64,000 bases of DNA from Luteolibacter arcticus (GCF_025950235.1 NZ_JAPDDT010000003.1:186001-250000), one strand, 5' to 3'; positions 45,748-56,662 are shown, counted from the stretch's first letter. Notes: generated by a model from the sequence alone, not told the origin. A program made the numbers and translations.

Positions 45748-45933
45748 GAAAGCGGTTCCCAGGAGCGCCGGTCTTCAGACCGGCCTGAATGGTCCTTCGA
45801 TGCCGGTATAAAGACCGGCGCTCTCGCGCAAAGGGACCTTGCAGGCGGGATGAATCCCGCGCTCCCAGTAAGACCTGGCAATCCGCGAGCCTCTTTGAAC
45901 GGCAGCATGCCTGCCCATCATTCCAGACGACCT
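45748..45933. repeat. Intergenic palindromic repeats (GAATGGTCC family member)
   Basis: AGCGCCGGTCTTCAGACCGG (GCCGGTCT-TC-AGACCGGC stem) at about 45765-45785 is followed by TGAATGGTCC (45786-45795) and then by the inverse unit CCGGTATAAAGACCGGCGCT (about 45802-45822). GCGGGATGAATCCCGC at about 45847-45862 is a further hairpin. Same layout as the repeats at 1.2 and 33.75 kb. Confidence 0.6.
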
Positions 45934-46389
45934 CTAACGGCTCAACCCATCCTGATAAACCAGCTTGAAACCGGCCTGATTCAGCACGGTGGTGGCGAAG
46001 TCGTAATCCTCCACATGCATCGCCAGCAGCGTGTGACCTTTCGGCGAGGGCATCAGCGCGTAGGCGAAGTCGATATTGGTCTCCGCCACCATCAGGGTAT
46101 CGAGCACCGGCAGCAACTCCGGCCCCGATTCGCGCAGCGAAATAACGACCAGCTCGCAGGTCGTGTGGGGAATCCCCTTCTCCACGAAAATCTGTTCCGT
46201 TGTGTCCGGGTCGGTGACCACCAGTCGGGCAATGGTCGCATCCCGGGAATCCTGAACGCTGATCCCCACGACCTCGATCGCGGAGGAGCGGAGGAGCTTC
46301 ACTAGGGATGCCAGCGCCCCGGCACGGTTCGGGAGCAGCACGGAAAATTGCTTCACCGGGTTCCCCGGCTCGATCGTCTTGGCGGGCAT
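45934..46389 (-). CDS. Tandem ACT-domain protein
   Basis: 151 residues made of two ACT-like beta-alpha-beta-beta-alpha-beta units, about 12-80 (KQFSVLLPNRAGALASLVKLL) and 85-148. ACT domains bind amino acids and regulate metabolic enzymes; stand-alone tandem versions are usually allosteric sensors or accessory subunits. No biosynthetic enzyme is adjacent, so ligand and partner are unknown. Confidence 0.8.
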   Translation of the reverse strand: MPAKTIEPGNPVKQFSVLLPNRAGALASLVKLLRSSAIEVVGISVQDSRDATIARLVVTDPDTTEQIFVEKGIPHTTCELVVISLRESGPELLPVLDTLMVAETNIDFAYALMPSPKGHTLLAMHVEDYDFATTVLNQAGFKLVYQDGLSR

Positions 46390-46402
46390 GGATGGGAGAT
46401 GC

Positions 46403-47908
46403 TCAACCCCGCGGGCCGCGGAGCGGAACCGTTATTACCTCACCTTTGGTACGGTTCTCAATCACCATTTGATTCGGCCGCACATCAGTCACGATATACT
46501 CGGAGCCGTCGGCCCCCCGGAATTTCTGTCCGGCCTTGGCCACGAAGTGCCTACCCTGCCCGTCTTCCACCAGCGCGACGGGGTCGTGCGCGGTCGGTTC
46601 GATGCCGGAAATCAGCTCGCGCTTGCGGCCATTGGCCGAATCCTCGACCTCCACCACCGAGACTTCCGTCATTCCCCCGGCGTCCTTGAGGTCCTGCATC
46701 CGCCGCTCGACTCGGACGATCTTCAAACGAGAGCCTGACCCCGGGATCATCTCGCCTTGCGTCACCTCCTTCACGCCGCCACCGGAAATGCGGAGCGTGG
46801 CCACTTGGCCCTGCACCGTTTCCACCCGCAGCGGGAGATCCTTCTGGCGGTAGGCGCGCATGACCAGCGGGACCTTGCCGTCCGCCGAAGAAGGCGGTGC
46901 CCCTTCGCTGCTGGCCATCGGCTCAAGCACCACCCCCTCTAACATGCCCGGTGCAGCTCCTCCTACCGGCAGCGCGCCGAATGCGCCACCACCTTGGCCG
47001 GCGACAGGCTTGTTCCAAGGCAAGTCCGCGGGATTGACCGACGGCGGAGCGACTGGGACCGCTTGTTCCTTTTCGACAACCTTCGCCAGCATCTCCGCAC
47101 CAAGATCGGCGGGTTCTTCGAGGGCAAACTCATCTTCCTGCGGCGTCTCCGCCAAGCGCAGCGCGAGTTCTTCATGCCCCGATTCGCGCGCCATGTCGGC
47201 GGCGATGCGGCCCTGATCGTCCATCGAAAATCGGTTCGCCCCAATATCTAACAGCATGTCCACTGCCTCGATCTGGCCATTCTGCGCAGCCAGCATCAGC
47301 GGCGTGCGGCCATCGTCCATGCGGGCATAGACCGAAGCGCCGTAGTTCGTAAGCGCATCGATGACCGAGGACTTGCCTTCCAGCGCGGCGACCAGCAGGG
47401 CGTCGTCCAGCTTGTCGCGATCATAAGCAGCGAGCTCGCCGACCATGTCGCCGCGGCCTTCGCGCACGGCGAGCATCAGCGGCTTGAAGCCCTGCCCGTC
47501 CTTCTTATGAGGATCGGCTTTTTGCGAAAGAAGGTAGCGCACCATCTCCGGCGTGCCGCGCATCACCGCCACCATCAGCGGCGTGCGCCCGTCCGCGCCG
47601 GTCACATCCACCGGCACCTTGCGATCGAGCAGGAAATCGGCGGCCTTCTTCATTCCCGCTCCCGCCGCGGCGTGGAGGGCAGTGTCCCCGGCGGCATTCC
47701 GCGTGTCGGCGGCGATCCCATTGGCGGTGAGTTTCTCCAGCGCGGCCACGTCGTCGCTTTCCGCCGCTCGGAAGAAAGCCTCGGGGGTCAGATCGTAGCC
47801 CCGGTCCTTGAGTTCCTTTTGGGCGGATTCCTCGCGGCTCTTGCAACCGGTCAGGCAAAGAAATGGCGCAGTACCGGCCAGCAGCAGCGCGAGGGGCTTC
47901 CCGTTCAT
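46403..47908 (-). CDS. Ankyrin-repeat lipoprotein
   Basis: A 501-residue lipoprotein (lipobox LTGC near residue 22). Residues 40-250 contain about six ankyrin repeats (for example GDTALHAAAGAGMKKAADFL, GRTPLMVAVMRGTPEMVRYL, GRTPLMLAAQNGQIEAVDML), a right-handed solenoid for protein binding. A Pro/Ala/Glu linker follows, then a C-terminal region (about 360-500) with two short beta-rich repeats of the form V-x-D-G-Q-G-R-H-F-V. A surface or periplasmic adaptor is likely; the partner is unknown. Confidence 0.85.
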   Translation of the reverse strand: MNGKPLALLLAGTAPFLCLTGCKSREESAQKELKDRGYDLTPEAFFRAAESDDVAALEKLTANGIAADTRNAAGDTALHAAAGAGMKKAADFLLDRKVPVDVTGADGRTPLMVAVMRGTPEMVRYLLSQKADPHKKDGQGFKPLMLAVREGRGDMVGELAAYDRDKLDDALLVAALEGKSSVIDALTNYGASVYARMDDGRTPLMLAAQNGQIEAVDMLLDIGANRFSMDDQGRIAADMARESGHEELALRLAETPQEDEFALEEPADLGAEMLAKVVEKEQAVPVAPPSVNPADLPWNKPVAGQGGGAFGALPVGGAAPGMLEGVVLEPMASSEGAPPSSADGKVPLVMRAYRQKDLPLRVETVQGQVATLRISGGGVKEVTQGEMIPGSGSRLKIVRVERRMQDLKDAGGMTEVSVVEVEDSANGRKRELISGIEPTAHDPVALVEDGQGRHFVAKAGQKFRGADGSEYIVTDVRPNQMVIENRTKGEVITVPLRGPRG

Positions 47909-47932
47909 GGCCGGGAACTTAGTTTACTAATC

Positions 47933-48631
47933 TTAACCATTCAACCCCGAACCGGAAGACACTTCCACGGACAGGATCTGGCACTCATCTCCCTCGATCC
48001 GGAACTTCACCTCCAGCCCACAGAGGCTCGCGCCATGAATGCGGCCCGGCTCGTCTCGCCCCGCAGGCGGCCGGGGGTCGAGCGACAAAGCCTCCACGAT
48101 CACCCGCTGCGAACGCTCCGGCAATGCCTCGAAAGCCGGCGTGGCGGCCACGACCCCCAGCCGATGGGGCTCATCGGGAGCGAAGCCGCCACGGGCATCC
48201 GGCAGCGCTTCCGCATACGGAATGTACGGCTTGATGTCGAAAACCGGCGTGCCGTCCACGAGGTCGATCCCGCCGAGCAACAACACGCTCCCCTCCTTCT
48301 CCCGCCGCTCGATCCCATCCAGTCGGACCAGCGACAGGCCGAGGTTGTTCGGGCGGAACGTCGAGCGGGTGGCGAAGACGCCGACGCGCTCGTTCCCTCC
48401 AAGCCGCGGCGGTCGCACGGTGGGCGTCCACCCCCCGTCCACCGTGAGGTGAAACCCGAAGATCAGCCAGAGATGCGAGAACCCCTCCATCCCCCGCAAT
48501 GCTTCCGCCTGCCGGAATTCCGGCTCGAAGACGAGCTCGCCCCAGGCGCTCGGACACAGCCCGGGCTGCCGCGGCACGGCGAACTTGCTGCCGAAGCAGG
48601 AACGCACATGGGCGATCGGACGAATTTCCAT
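47933..48631 (-). CDS. trmO: tRNA (N6-threonylcarbamoyladenosine-37) methyltransferase TrmO
   Basis: A 232-residue protein of the TsaA/TrmO (UPF0066) family, a SAM-dependent enzyme with a beta-barrel fold that methylates t6A37 of tRNA. ALRGMEGFSHLWLIFGFHL, RPPRLGGNERVGVFATRSTF and RPNNLGLSLVRL are the family signatures. The C-terminal half is longer than the minimal domain. Its stop codon is close to the ankyrin start; truA, another tRNA-modifying enzyme, lies 6 bp upstream, so the two form a tRNA-modification pair. Confidence 0.92.
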   Translation of the reverse strand: MEIRPIAHVRSCFGSKFAVPRQPGLCPSAWGELVFEPEFRQAEALRGMEGFSHLWLIFGFHLTVDGGWTPTVRPPRLGGNERVGVFATRSTFRPNNLGLSLVRLDGIERREKEGSVLLLGGIDLVDGTPVFDIKPYIPYAEALPDARGGFAPDEPHRLGVVAATPAFEALPERSQRVIVEALSLDPRPPAGRDEPGRIHGASLCGLEVKFRIEGDECQILSVEVSSGSGLNG

Positions 48632-48637
48632 GACGGA

Positions 48638-49396
48638 TCAATCGTATCTCACGGATTCCAGATACAACCCATCCGCCGGCGCGCAAAACGGACTCTTCCC
48701 CTGCGGCAGTCCCGTCGGCTGATCGAGGTAGGCCAAAAGCTGATCGATCCGCAACCGCCCCTGCGCCGCCTGCACCGCCGCGCCAGTCAGCAGGCGCACC
48801 ATCTTGTAAAGGAAACCTTCCCCGGAGTACCGCAGCCGCCAGCCGAACTCGATCTCCTCCAGATCCACCCGCGTCACATTCCGCACATAGCTGGTCTCCT
48901 CCGTCTCGTAGCCCCTCTTCGCGCCAAAGGCCTCGAAGTCATGGCGACCCTCGAACAAGCCGAGTGCCTCGCGCAGCGTGAAGGGATCGAGCTGCCGCGG
49001 CAGGTGCCAAGCCCGCGCGGCGCGGAATGGCGAAAGCACCGGCTCGGTCGAGAGGTCGTAGCGATAGGTCTTCTCAACAGCCGAAATGCGGGCATGGAAA
49101 TCGGCTGCCACCTCTTCACAAGCCATCACGCGGATCGACCCCGGCAGCTTCGTGTTGAGCGCCGGCACCCAGTTGAAGGGATTCATCGTCAGGTCGTCCG
49201 GCGCATCGAAATGCGCCACCTGCGCCAACGCATGCACCCCGGCATCCGTGCGTCCCGAGCCATGCAGGCGGACCGGCTGCTTCGCCGTCTCGGCGAGGGC
49301 CTTCTCGACCAAGTCCTGCACGGTGTTGCCACCGGCTTGGGACTGCCAGCCCTCGATATCGCGGCCGTCGTAAGCGAGGATCAATTTCAGACGCAC
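48638..49396 (-). CDS. truA: tRNA pseudouridine(38-40) synthase
   Basis: A 252-residue TruA that isomerises uridines in the anticodon stem-loop. The catalytic aspartate sits in HGSGRTDAGVHALAQVAHF (near residue 52). LAYDGRDIEGWQSQAGGNTV and NPFNWVPALNTKLPGSIRV also match. The start is a GTG (49396). It lies 6 bp upstream of trmO. Confidence 0.95.
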   Translation of the reverse strand: MRLKLILAYDGRDIEGWQSQAGGNTVQDLVEKALAETAKQPVRLHGSGRTDAGVHALAQVAHFDAPDDLTMNPFNWVPALNTKLPGSIRVMACEEVAADFHARISAVEKTYRYDLSTEPVLSPFRAARAWHLPRQLDPFTLREALGLFEGRHDFEAFGAKRGYETEETSYVRNVTRVDLEEIEFGWRLRYSGEGFLYKMVRLLTGAAVQAAQGRLRIDQLLAYLDQPTGLPQGKSPFCAPADGLYLESVRYD

Positions 49397-49576
49397 CGCG
49401 GCAGGGTGCCTGTTGGAGTCTGCCGGTCAATCGCGGGTTACCCTCCCCTTTGGCCGTCTCCCACCTGAATCCGCTGCCTCCATTCTTCCCCCCGAAACGT
49501 GATGAACTTTGTTTCGCCATCGTAATTTCACAACTCAGCACTGGACCTCGGGATATGAAATGTTCCCCTTTTCGCG

Positions 49577-52378
49577 ATGAGGATCTCCTTGTTGACAACT
49601 CCCCGCCGACTTCCGGCTCTAGCCTTCCGCCTGACGACCGTCCTCGCATTCTTCCTTCTCGGACTAACGAGATCCTCCCATGCCGTAGAGCCTGTTGCCC
49701 CCAAGGATCTCCCAACGTCCGATTGGTCGAGCATCCGCGCCGCATATGAAAAAGGCCGGCATGCAGCGTATCGACAGGACGACGGGAATCTCATCGCCCG
49801 GAATCCATCCCAGCAGTGGCAAGCGGAGTTCGATGGCAGGGGCTTCACCGTCACCCCCGACCACGGAGAGTGGACCTGGGGATTGGAACTCACCGGTTAT
49901 GGCGAGCGCGCCTTCTTGCCTCCTCCACCTGACCTCCACCACGAAGGCGGAAAGATCAGTTGCCGGCGGGATGAGTCACTCACCGAGTGGTTCATCAATG
50001 ACACCCGCGGCCTGGAGCAGGGCTGGACTTTTCAGGATCGTCCGTCCCGCCCGAACCCTGCTGAACCGCTCCACCTTCACCTGACCACCCGAGGCAACCT
50101 GTTGCCCCGGGTCACCGGCCAGGGCGAGAACGTCTCTTTCGAGGCTCCTGATCGCGACATCGCCTTGAGCTACGGCGGCCTGAAAGCATGGGATGCCGAT
50201 GGCAAGACGCTCTCCGTGCGCTTCGAGCAGGCCGGATCGAAGCAACTTCGCATCGTCGTGGAGGACCAGCAGGCGCGCTACCCGGTCACCATCGATCCCG
50301 TCGCCCAGCAGGCCTATCTCAAAGCCAGCAATACGAACCCAGGCGACTTCTTCGGATGGGACGTGGACATCTCCGGCGATACCGTGGTGATCGGAGCCTT
50401 TGACGAGGACAGCAATGCCACGGGGGTCAACGGTGACCAGGCGAACAACGCAAGCAATCGCGCCGGAGCCGCCTACCTTTTCGTCCGCAATGGCACGCAG
50501 TGGACGCAGCAAGCTTACCTGAAGGCGAGCAACACCTCCGCCATGGAACAATTCGGAGCCGCCGTGGCGATCTCGGGCGACACCGTCGTCGTGGGAGCCT
50601 CAGGCGATGACAGCAGCGCCACCGGCGTCAATGGGGATGAGACGAACACCGGCAGCTCGAATTCCGGAGCAGCATACGTCTTCACCCGGAGCAACGGGGA
50701 ATGGACACAGCAAGCCTACCTCAAGGCCAGCAATACCGGCGCAGGCGACTCCTTCGGCTACGATGTGGCCATCTTTGGGGACACGATCGTGGTCGGGGCG
50801 ATTCAAGAAGACAGCATGACCACCGGCGTGAATGGCAATCAGGCTGACAATTTCGCAGCCGGAGCGGGTGCGGCATACGTCTTCACGCGCAGCGGCACCA
50901 CCTGGAGCCAGCAGGCCTATCTCAAGGCGAGCAATGCAGGGGCTGACGACATCTTCGGTTGGTCGGTCGCCGTCTCGGACAACACCATTGTGGTCGGCGC
51001 GATCAACGAGGACAGCAATGCCGGCGGGGTCAATGGCGCCCAGACCAACGGGACCGGGGGCACCGATTCAGGCGCGGCCTATGTCTTTGTGCGGAATGGC
51101 ACCGACTGGTCACAGCAAGCCTACCTCAAGGGTCCTGCGAGTGCGACGCGGTGGAAATTGGGTTGGTCGGTCGCGGTGTCCGGAGACACGGTCGTCGCGG
51201 GAGCCATCAACGACTGGACCGGGGCAGTCGCCGTTTTCTCCCGCAGCGGCACCACGTGGACCTCGCAGGGATTCCTCAATCCGAGCAACCTCGAAACCGT
51301 GGACTACTTCGGCTACTCGGTCGCAGTTTCCGGGGACACCATCGTGGCAGGGGCCCGCTACGAGGACAGCATCTCGACCAGCATCAACGGCCACCAGGCC
51401 AACAACAACTCCCCGAACTCCGGAGCAGCCTACATCTTCACGCGCAGCGGGACGACCTGGACCCAGCAATCCTACCTCAAGGCGAGCAACACCGGGGCAG
51501 GCGATGAATTCGGCGCGCGAGTGGCTTTTTCAGGAAGCACCATCGTCGTCGGGGCCAACAGGGAGAGCAGCAACGCCACCGGCGTGAATGGCAACCAATC
51601 GTCCGATAGCGCCCTCGAGGCAGGCGCAGCGTACGTGTTCGATTTGGAGGCACCTCCGGCACCGGAAATCTCCATCACCACCGCCACAGGAACGGAGCTT
51701 GTAAATGGCGGGACGCTGTCCTTTGGCCCCTTGGTAGAGGGTGGGATCACCCAGCAGATCTTTTACATCCGCGGCGGCGGCACCGCCGATCTGGTCCTGA
51801 GCGGCTCTCCAGCCGCGATCGTCACCGGCGGCAGCGAATTCTCCGTGTCCACCCAACCCGTCGGCCCCCTCACTCCCAGCGGTTTCACTGCCATGGCACT
51901 GCTATTCAGGCCGACCAGCGGAGGTTTGAAAACAGCTGTGCTTTCGATTCCCAACAACGACCTCGATGAAGGCCCCTACGTCTTCCGACTGGCCGGCACC
52001 AGCCTGTCCTATTCGTTCGATACCGACGGCGACGGCATGAACGACGCCTCGGAACTCAATATGGCAGCGCTGGGTTTCAACTGGCAGACGAGCCAGGTAA
52101 GTTTGGTCAACACCTTCAAGACAAACGCCAACGGTGCGGGCTACTATTCATTGAACCAGGTGCAGGAGCTGCATGCCGGCACGCCCCTGATCTCCAAGAA
52201 TCCGGCGACCGGAAAATTCACGCTGTCGATGGATTGGAAAAAGTCGACGGATCTGGTCGATTTCGTCGATTTCCCGGCGCCAGCAGGCTCGGGCGTTTCG
52301 ATCAGTCCGGCGGGCGATATCGAATTCGAGTTTTCTGCGCCGGATCCTGCCGCGTTCTTCCGGCTAGAGATCGATTGA
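49577..52378 (+). CDS. Large secreted FG-GAP repeat protein
   Basis: 933 residues: signal peptide (MRISLLTTPRRLPALAFRLT with following hydrophobic stretch), an N-terminal region to about 235, then seven tandem FG-GAP-like repeats of about 60 residues at 240-690. Each repeat has a form such as QQAYLKASNTNPGDFFGWDV then SGDTVVIGAFDEDSNATGVN and ends in GAAYVF. This is a beta-propeller-like array with possible calcium sites. A beta-sandwich region follows at about 695-830, then a D-x-D-G-D-G-M motif (TDGDGMNDASEL) and a C-terminal block ending FFRLEID. That ending recurs in verrucomicrobial exoproteins and may be a sorting signal. Confidence 0.88.
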   Translation: MRISLLTTPRRLPALAFRLTTVLAFFLLGLTRSSHAVEPVAPKDLPTSDWSSIRAAYEKGRHAAYRQDDGNLIARNPSQQWQAEFDGRGFTVTPDHGEWTWGLELTGYGERAFLPPPPDLHHEGGKISCRRDESLTEWFINDTRGLEQGWTFQDRPSRPNPAEPLHLHLTTRGNLLPRVTGQGENVSFEAPDRDIALSYGGLKAWDADGKTLSVRFEQAGSKQLRIVVEDQQARYPVTIDPVAQQAYLKASNTNPGDFFGWDVDISGDTVVIGAFDEDSNATGVNGDQANNASNRAGAAYLFVRNGTQWTQQAYLKASNTSAMEQFGAAVAISGDTVVVGASGDDSSATGVNGDETNTGSSNSGAAYVFTRSNGEWTQQAYLKASNTGAGDSFGYDVAIFGDTIVVGAIQEDSMTTGVNGNQADNFAAGAGAAYVFTRSGTTWSQQAYLKASNAGADDIFGWSVAVSDNTIVVGAINEDSNAGGVNGAQTNGTGGTDSGAAYVFVRNGTDWSQQAYLKGPASATRWKLGWSVAVSGDTVVAGAINDWTGAVAVFSRSGTTWTSQGFLNPSNLETVDYFGYSVAVSGDTIVAGARYEDSISTSINGHQANNNSPNSGAAYIFTRSGTTWTQQSYLKASNTGAGDEFGARVAFSGSTIVVGANRESSNATGVNGNQSSDSALEAGAAYVFDLEAPPAPEISITTATGTELVNGGTLSFGPLVEGGITQQIFYIRGGGTADLVLSGSPAAIVTGGSEFSVSTQPVGPLTPSGFTAMALLFRPTSGGLKTAVLSIPNNDLDEGPYVFRLAGTSLSYSFDTDGDGMNDASELNMAALGFNWQTSQVSLVNTFKTNANGAGYYSLNQVQELHAGTPLISKNPATGKFTLSMDWKKSTDLVDFVDFPAPAGSGVSISPAGDIEFEFSAPDPAAFFRLEID

Positions 52379-52507
52379 GTTCCGCGGAAATGATGGATCG
52401 TTTCCCCGCCAAACTCGCTGTAATCGGTCACGAATGATCGTCCTCCGGCGTTTTCCTTGACCGGTCCGGCCCGTCCCTTAGCGTCGCCGCGATTTTCCGA
52501 CGGCCCC

Positions 52508-53689
<1,182 letters not shown>

Positions 53690-53710
53690 CGCGCTTACCG
53701 GTGTCCCGCT

Positions 53711-54112
53711 ATGAATGGAATCGGCATTAAAGAAGCAGGCTTCACGGGATACCCGGCGCTCGACATCGCAGCGACGCGCAAGTTTTACGGCGAGATCATG
53801 GGCCTCAAGGAGGGCATGGTTCTCGAGCACGAAGGGAAGGTCGGCTGGGTGGAATTCGAGATTCCCGGCGGCCATACCCTCGCCATCGCCCAGGCGAACG
53901 AGCAGTGGCAACCGAACGCTGGCGGCGGCGGCCTGGCCTTCGAACTCGAAGACCTCGACGCCGCAGTGGAAAAACTGAAAGCCGCAGGAGTGAAGGTCAT
54001 CCTGCCGGTTCAGGATTACCCGATCTGCCGCATGGCGCTGATCGCCGACCCCAGCGGCAATACCGTGGCCCTTCACCAGAAGAAGCCGAACCACCCCGAG
54101 TGTTCGCACTGA
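53711..54112 (+). CDS. VOC-superfamily (glyoxalase-fold) protein 1
   Basis: 133 residues with the paired beta-alpha-beta-beta-beta units of the vicinal oxygen chelate fold (YPALDIAATRKFYGEIMGL, then FEIPGGHTLAIAQANEQW, then LIADPSGNTVALHQKK). Metal ligands may include the acidic residue in WVEFEI and the histidine near the end. The substrate is unknown. It lies 21 bp after sucC and 13 bp before a second VOC gene. Confidence 0.85.
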   Translation: MNGIGIKEAGFTGYPALDIAATRKFYGEIMGLKEGMVLEHEGKVGWVEFEIPGGHTLAIAQANEQWQPNAGGGGLAFELEDLDAAVEKLKAAGVKVILPVQDYPICRMALIADPSGNTVALHQKKPNHPECSH

Positions 54113-54125
54113 ACCACCGAAGGCC

Positions 54126-54503
54126 GTGAAAGTCACCGAACTCGCATTCTCCTGCTACCCGGTCACCGACATGGCACGGTCCATCGCCTTTTACGAAGGC
54201 GTGCTCGGACTGACCAAGACCATGGACCACAAGATGGAGGATGGCAGCGGTCACTGGGTCGAATTCGACATCGGTGCCGGCACGCTCAGCCTCGGCAAGA
54301 CTCCCGGTTGGGATCCCAGCCCGAGTGGTTGCACCGTGGGCCTGGAAGTCGATGACTTCGACGCCGCGGTCCTGCACATGAAGGACTCCGGAGTCACCAT
54401 CAACATGGGTCCGATCGAAACCCCGGTCTGCCACATGCTCATGATCTCCGATCCCGACGGCAGTCCGCTCATCATTCACAAACGCAAGCCCGGCCACGCC
54501 TGA
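54126..54503 (+). CDS. VOC-superfamily (glyoxalase-fold) protein 2
   Basis: 125 residues from the GTG at 54126, homologous in layout to its upstream neighbour ([56 protein letters not shown]). The pair looks like a tandem duplication that has since diverged. The location between sucC and sucD suggests a role tied to a CoA-thioester or dicarboxylate intermediate; methylmalonyl-CoA epimerase is a VOC enzyme, but neither protein shows clear epimerase motifs. Confidence 0.85.
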   Translation: MKVTELAFSCYPVTDMARSIAFYEGVLGLTKTMDHKMEDGSGHWVEFDIGAGTLSLGKTPGWDPSPSGCTVGLEVDDFDAAVLHMKDSGVTINMGPIETPVCHMLMISDPDGSPLIIHKRKPGHA

Positions 54504-54568
54504 AGGCGTCCCATTCACTGAGGGCTTCCCTTATCCCCTTTCACCGATCACTTCCCCACAGTTCCGTT

Positions 54569-55465
54569 ATGGCCATCCTCGTTGACGAAAATACCAAGCT
54601 CCTCGTGCAGGGCATCACCGGCAGCTTCGGCGCGCGCCACGCGCAGTTGTCCCTCGACTACGGCACCAAGCTCGTCGCCGGCGTCACGCCGGGCAAAGCG
54701 GGCCAGAAGTTCGCCAACGTCGTGCCGATCTTCGACACCGTCGAGCAGGCCGTGAAGGAAACCGGTGCCACCGCATCCGCCATCTTCGTCCCGCCGCCAT
54801 TCGCCGCCGATGCGATCCTTGAAGCGGTCGATGCCGGCGTCGAACTCGTCGTCTGCATCACCGAAGGCATCCCGGTCATGGACATGATGCGCGTGAAGGA
54901 AGCCATGCGCGGCTCCAAGTCCCGCCTGATCGGCCCGAATTGCCCCGGCCTTGTCACTCCAGGCCTTGGCGAAAAGTCGCACGGCGGCTGCCGCATCGGC
55001 ATCACCCCGAGCCAGATCTGCAAGCGCGGCAATGTCGGCGTCGTCTCACGCTCCGGCACCCTCACCTACGAGGCCGTCTTCCAGCTCACCCAGCTCGGCT
55101 ACGGCCAGAGCACGCTCGTCGGCATCGGCGGCGACCCGATCAATGGCACCAGCCACCTCGACGTGCTCGAGATGTTCAACAACGACCCGGAGACCGAAGC
55201 CATCATCCTGATCGGCGAAATCGGCGGCAACGCCGAGGTCGAAGCCGCCCGCTGGGCCAAGGAAAACTGCAAGAAGCCGATCGCTGGCTTCATCGCTGGA
55301 GCCACCGCTCCTCCAGGACGTCGCATGGGCCACGCCGGTGCGATCGTCGGCGGCGAAGAAGACACCGCGCAGGCCAAGAAGCGCATCCTCGCCGAGTGCG
55401 GCATCGCCGTCGCCGAAACACCGAGCGACATGGCGACCACGCTGCTTGAGCGCTGGGGCAAGTAA
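54569..55465 (+). CDS. sucD: Succinyl-CoA ligase (ADP-forming) alpha subunit
   Basis: 298 residues; carries the active-site phospho-histidine in [13 protein letters not shown] (His near residue 255) and the CoA-binding N-terminal fold ([19 protein letters not shown]). [19 protein letters not shown] and [16 protein letters not shown] complete the signature. Followed by a strong terminator, so sucC-VOC-VOC-sucD probably ends here. Confidence 0.96.
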   Translation: MAILVDENTKLLVQGITGSFGARHAQLSLDYGTKLVAGVTPGKAGQKFANVVPIFDTVEQAVKETGATASAIFVPPPFAADAILEAVDAGVELVVCITEGIPVMDMMRVKEAMRGSKSRLIGPNCPGLVTPGLGEKSHGGCRIGITPSQICKRGNVGVVSRSGTLTYEAVFQLTQLGYGQSTLVGIGGDPINGTSHLDVLEMFNNDPETEAIILIGEIGGNAEVEAARWAKENCKKPIAGFIAGATAPPGRRMGHAGAIVGGEEDTAQAKKRILAECGIAVAETPSDMATTLLERWGK

Positions 55466-55494
55466 CTGCCTCCAGACCGAACCACTCACAAAGA

Positions 55495-55530
55495 AGCCCG
55501 CCCCTTTCAAGGTGCGGGCTTTTTCTTTTT
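55495..55530 (+). terminator. Rho-independent terminator after sucD
   Basis: AGCCCGC (55495-55501) pairs with GCGGGCT (55514-55520) across a 12-nt loop and is followed by TTTTCTTTTT. Confidence 0.92.
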
Positions 55531-55586
55531 CGCGATTCACCCGGCCTCACAGGAGTGAATCACCCGACGGCCCGAACCCAGCAGCC

Positions 55587-55948
55587 GGAGGCCCGGACTG
55601 CGGCGGCCCGGCTGCCGCCCGAAGCCAGCAGCCCTGCTGCGGGGAAGCACCCGGGTGGCTTCCTTGCACCTCACCGGTCCAATGGAGGCAAGGTTCACGG
55701 ATGGTCTCGTGTCCACGCTTCCGGAGTCCCTTCTGGGCTGGTCTTACCAACAACCGGTCCAAAAATCCGTTGCATCTCACTTCTCCAGCCCCAATGGGGC
55801 GCGATCCCTCAGCCCCGCCCAACGGGCGGGGTCTCCGGACCGAAGACAATGGCGGCCTGTAGGGCTGAGAGACGGGCCGAGGTCCGCGCCCGGTATGAAA
55901 GGGATACTGGCTTCGGGCGGCGGCAGGGCTGCCACAGTCCGGGTCTCC
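55587..55948. mobile_element. MITE-like element with 42-bp terminal inverted repeats
   Basis: Left end 55587-55628 and right end 55907-55948 are inverted copies with five mismatches over 42 bp. The 360-bp element between sucD and a TPR gene contains internal short hairpins (GCCCCAATGGGGC at about 55787-55799 and CCCCGCCCAACGGGCGGGG at about 55814-55832) and no credible gene. The short inner hairpins, with AAT or AAC loops, resemble the triple-hairpin family in style, but the outer repeats are different. Confidence 0.65.
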
Positions 55949-55967
55949 GACCACCATGGCGACCACC

Positions 55968-56432
55968 TCACTTCTTATGGAGCGCCGCCAAATCGGTATC
56001 CTCCTGCGCCGATACCCGCAGCGAGGCATCCATCTCAAAGGCCCGCTCCAAGTGCGACTCCGCCCGCTTCCGATCCCCCAGCACAGCTAGATAGCACGCG
56101 ATGTTGTAATGAAACAACGGATCCTCGATCAACGTCGCCGGCCCCCGCAACAACCAGTCGCGCGCCGCGAGCGTGTCCCCCGTTTCATGCAGGCAGTAGG
56201 CCGCGTGAATAAAAAAACGCGCCTCCTTCGGCTCCTTCAAACACAGCAGCCGACCAGTATCCGCCGCTGCGTTCCAGCGATGCGACTCCATTTCCGCGAT
56301 CAGCCGGAGTTCAAGCGCGTGGCGGCGCATCCGGTCCCTCGCGGAAAGCGAGGCGAGTTCCGACAAGGCCTCCTCCGGTAATCCCAGTTCCAGCCAGCCC
56401 AGTGCGGACCTCATGATCTGGAGGTCGTCCAT
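55968..56432 (-). CDS. TPR-repeat protein
   Basis: 154 residues from the ATG at 56432, with about three to four tetratricopeptide-type helix pairs (RSALGWLELGLPEEALSEL, WNAAADTGRLLCLKEPKEAR, FHYNIACYLAVLGDRKRAES). These form a protein-binding superhelix. No signal peptide or membrane segment. No partner gene is adjacent; it is convergent with the element at 55.6-55.95 kb. Confidence 0.8.
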   Translation of the reverse strand: MDDLQIMRSALGWLELGLPEEALSELASLSARDRMRRHALELRLIAEMESHRWNAAADTGRLLCLKEPKEARFFIHAAYCLHETGDTLAARDWLLRGPATLIEDPLFHYNIACYLAVLGDRKRAESHLERAFEMDASLRVSAQEDTDLAALHKK

Positions 56433-56494
56433 TGCCGGGAAGCTACCCGATGGCTCCCGGCAAGGCAACTTCCCATTTCAAACGTCAAGGCCGG

Positions 56495-56662
56495 TTAACG
56501 GTCCGAGCGCACCCTCACAGGCTGCAATTCAGGCGTTTTGGAGAATTTCGCAGCACCTTCCCCGACCCGCTTGAGCAGGGCGATGAGGTAGGCATTGAGG
56601 AAGTATTCCTTCAGCAGCAGCTCGCGGGTTTCTCCCTTGGCGTTCTTACGGACAACTTTCAT
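56495..56662 (-). CDS. Small basic protein, unrecognised
   Basis: 55 residues from the ATG at 56662 (MKVVRKNAKGETRELLLKEY... ending QPVRVRSDR). It is lysine- and leucine-rich and probably one beta hairpin plus a helix. The composition and start look like a real small protein, but the family is unknown to me. Divergent from dnaG, with 129 bp between the starts. Confidence 0.55.
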   Translation of the reverse strand: MKVVRKNAKGETRELLLKEYFLNAYLIALLKRVGEGAAKFSKTPELQPVRVRSDR

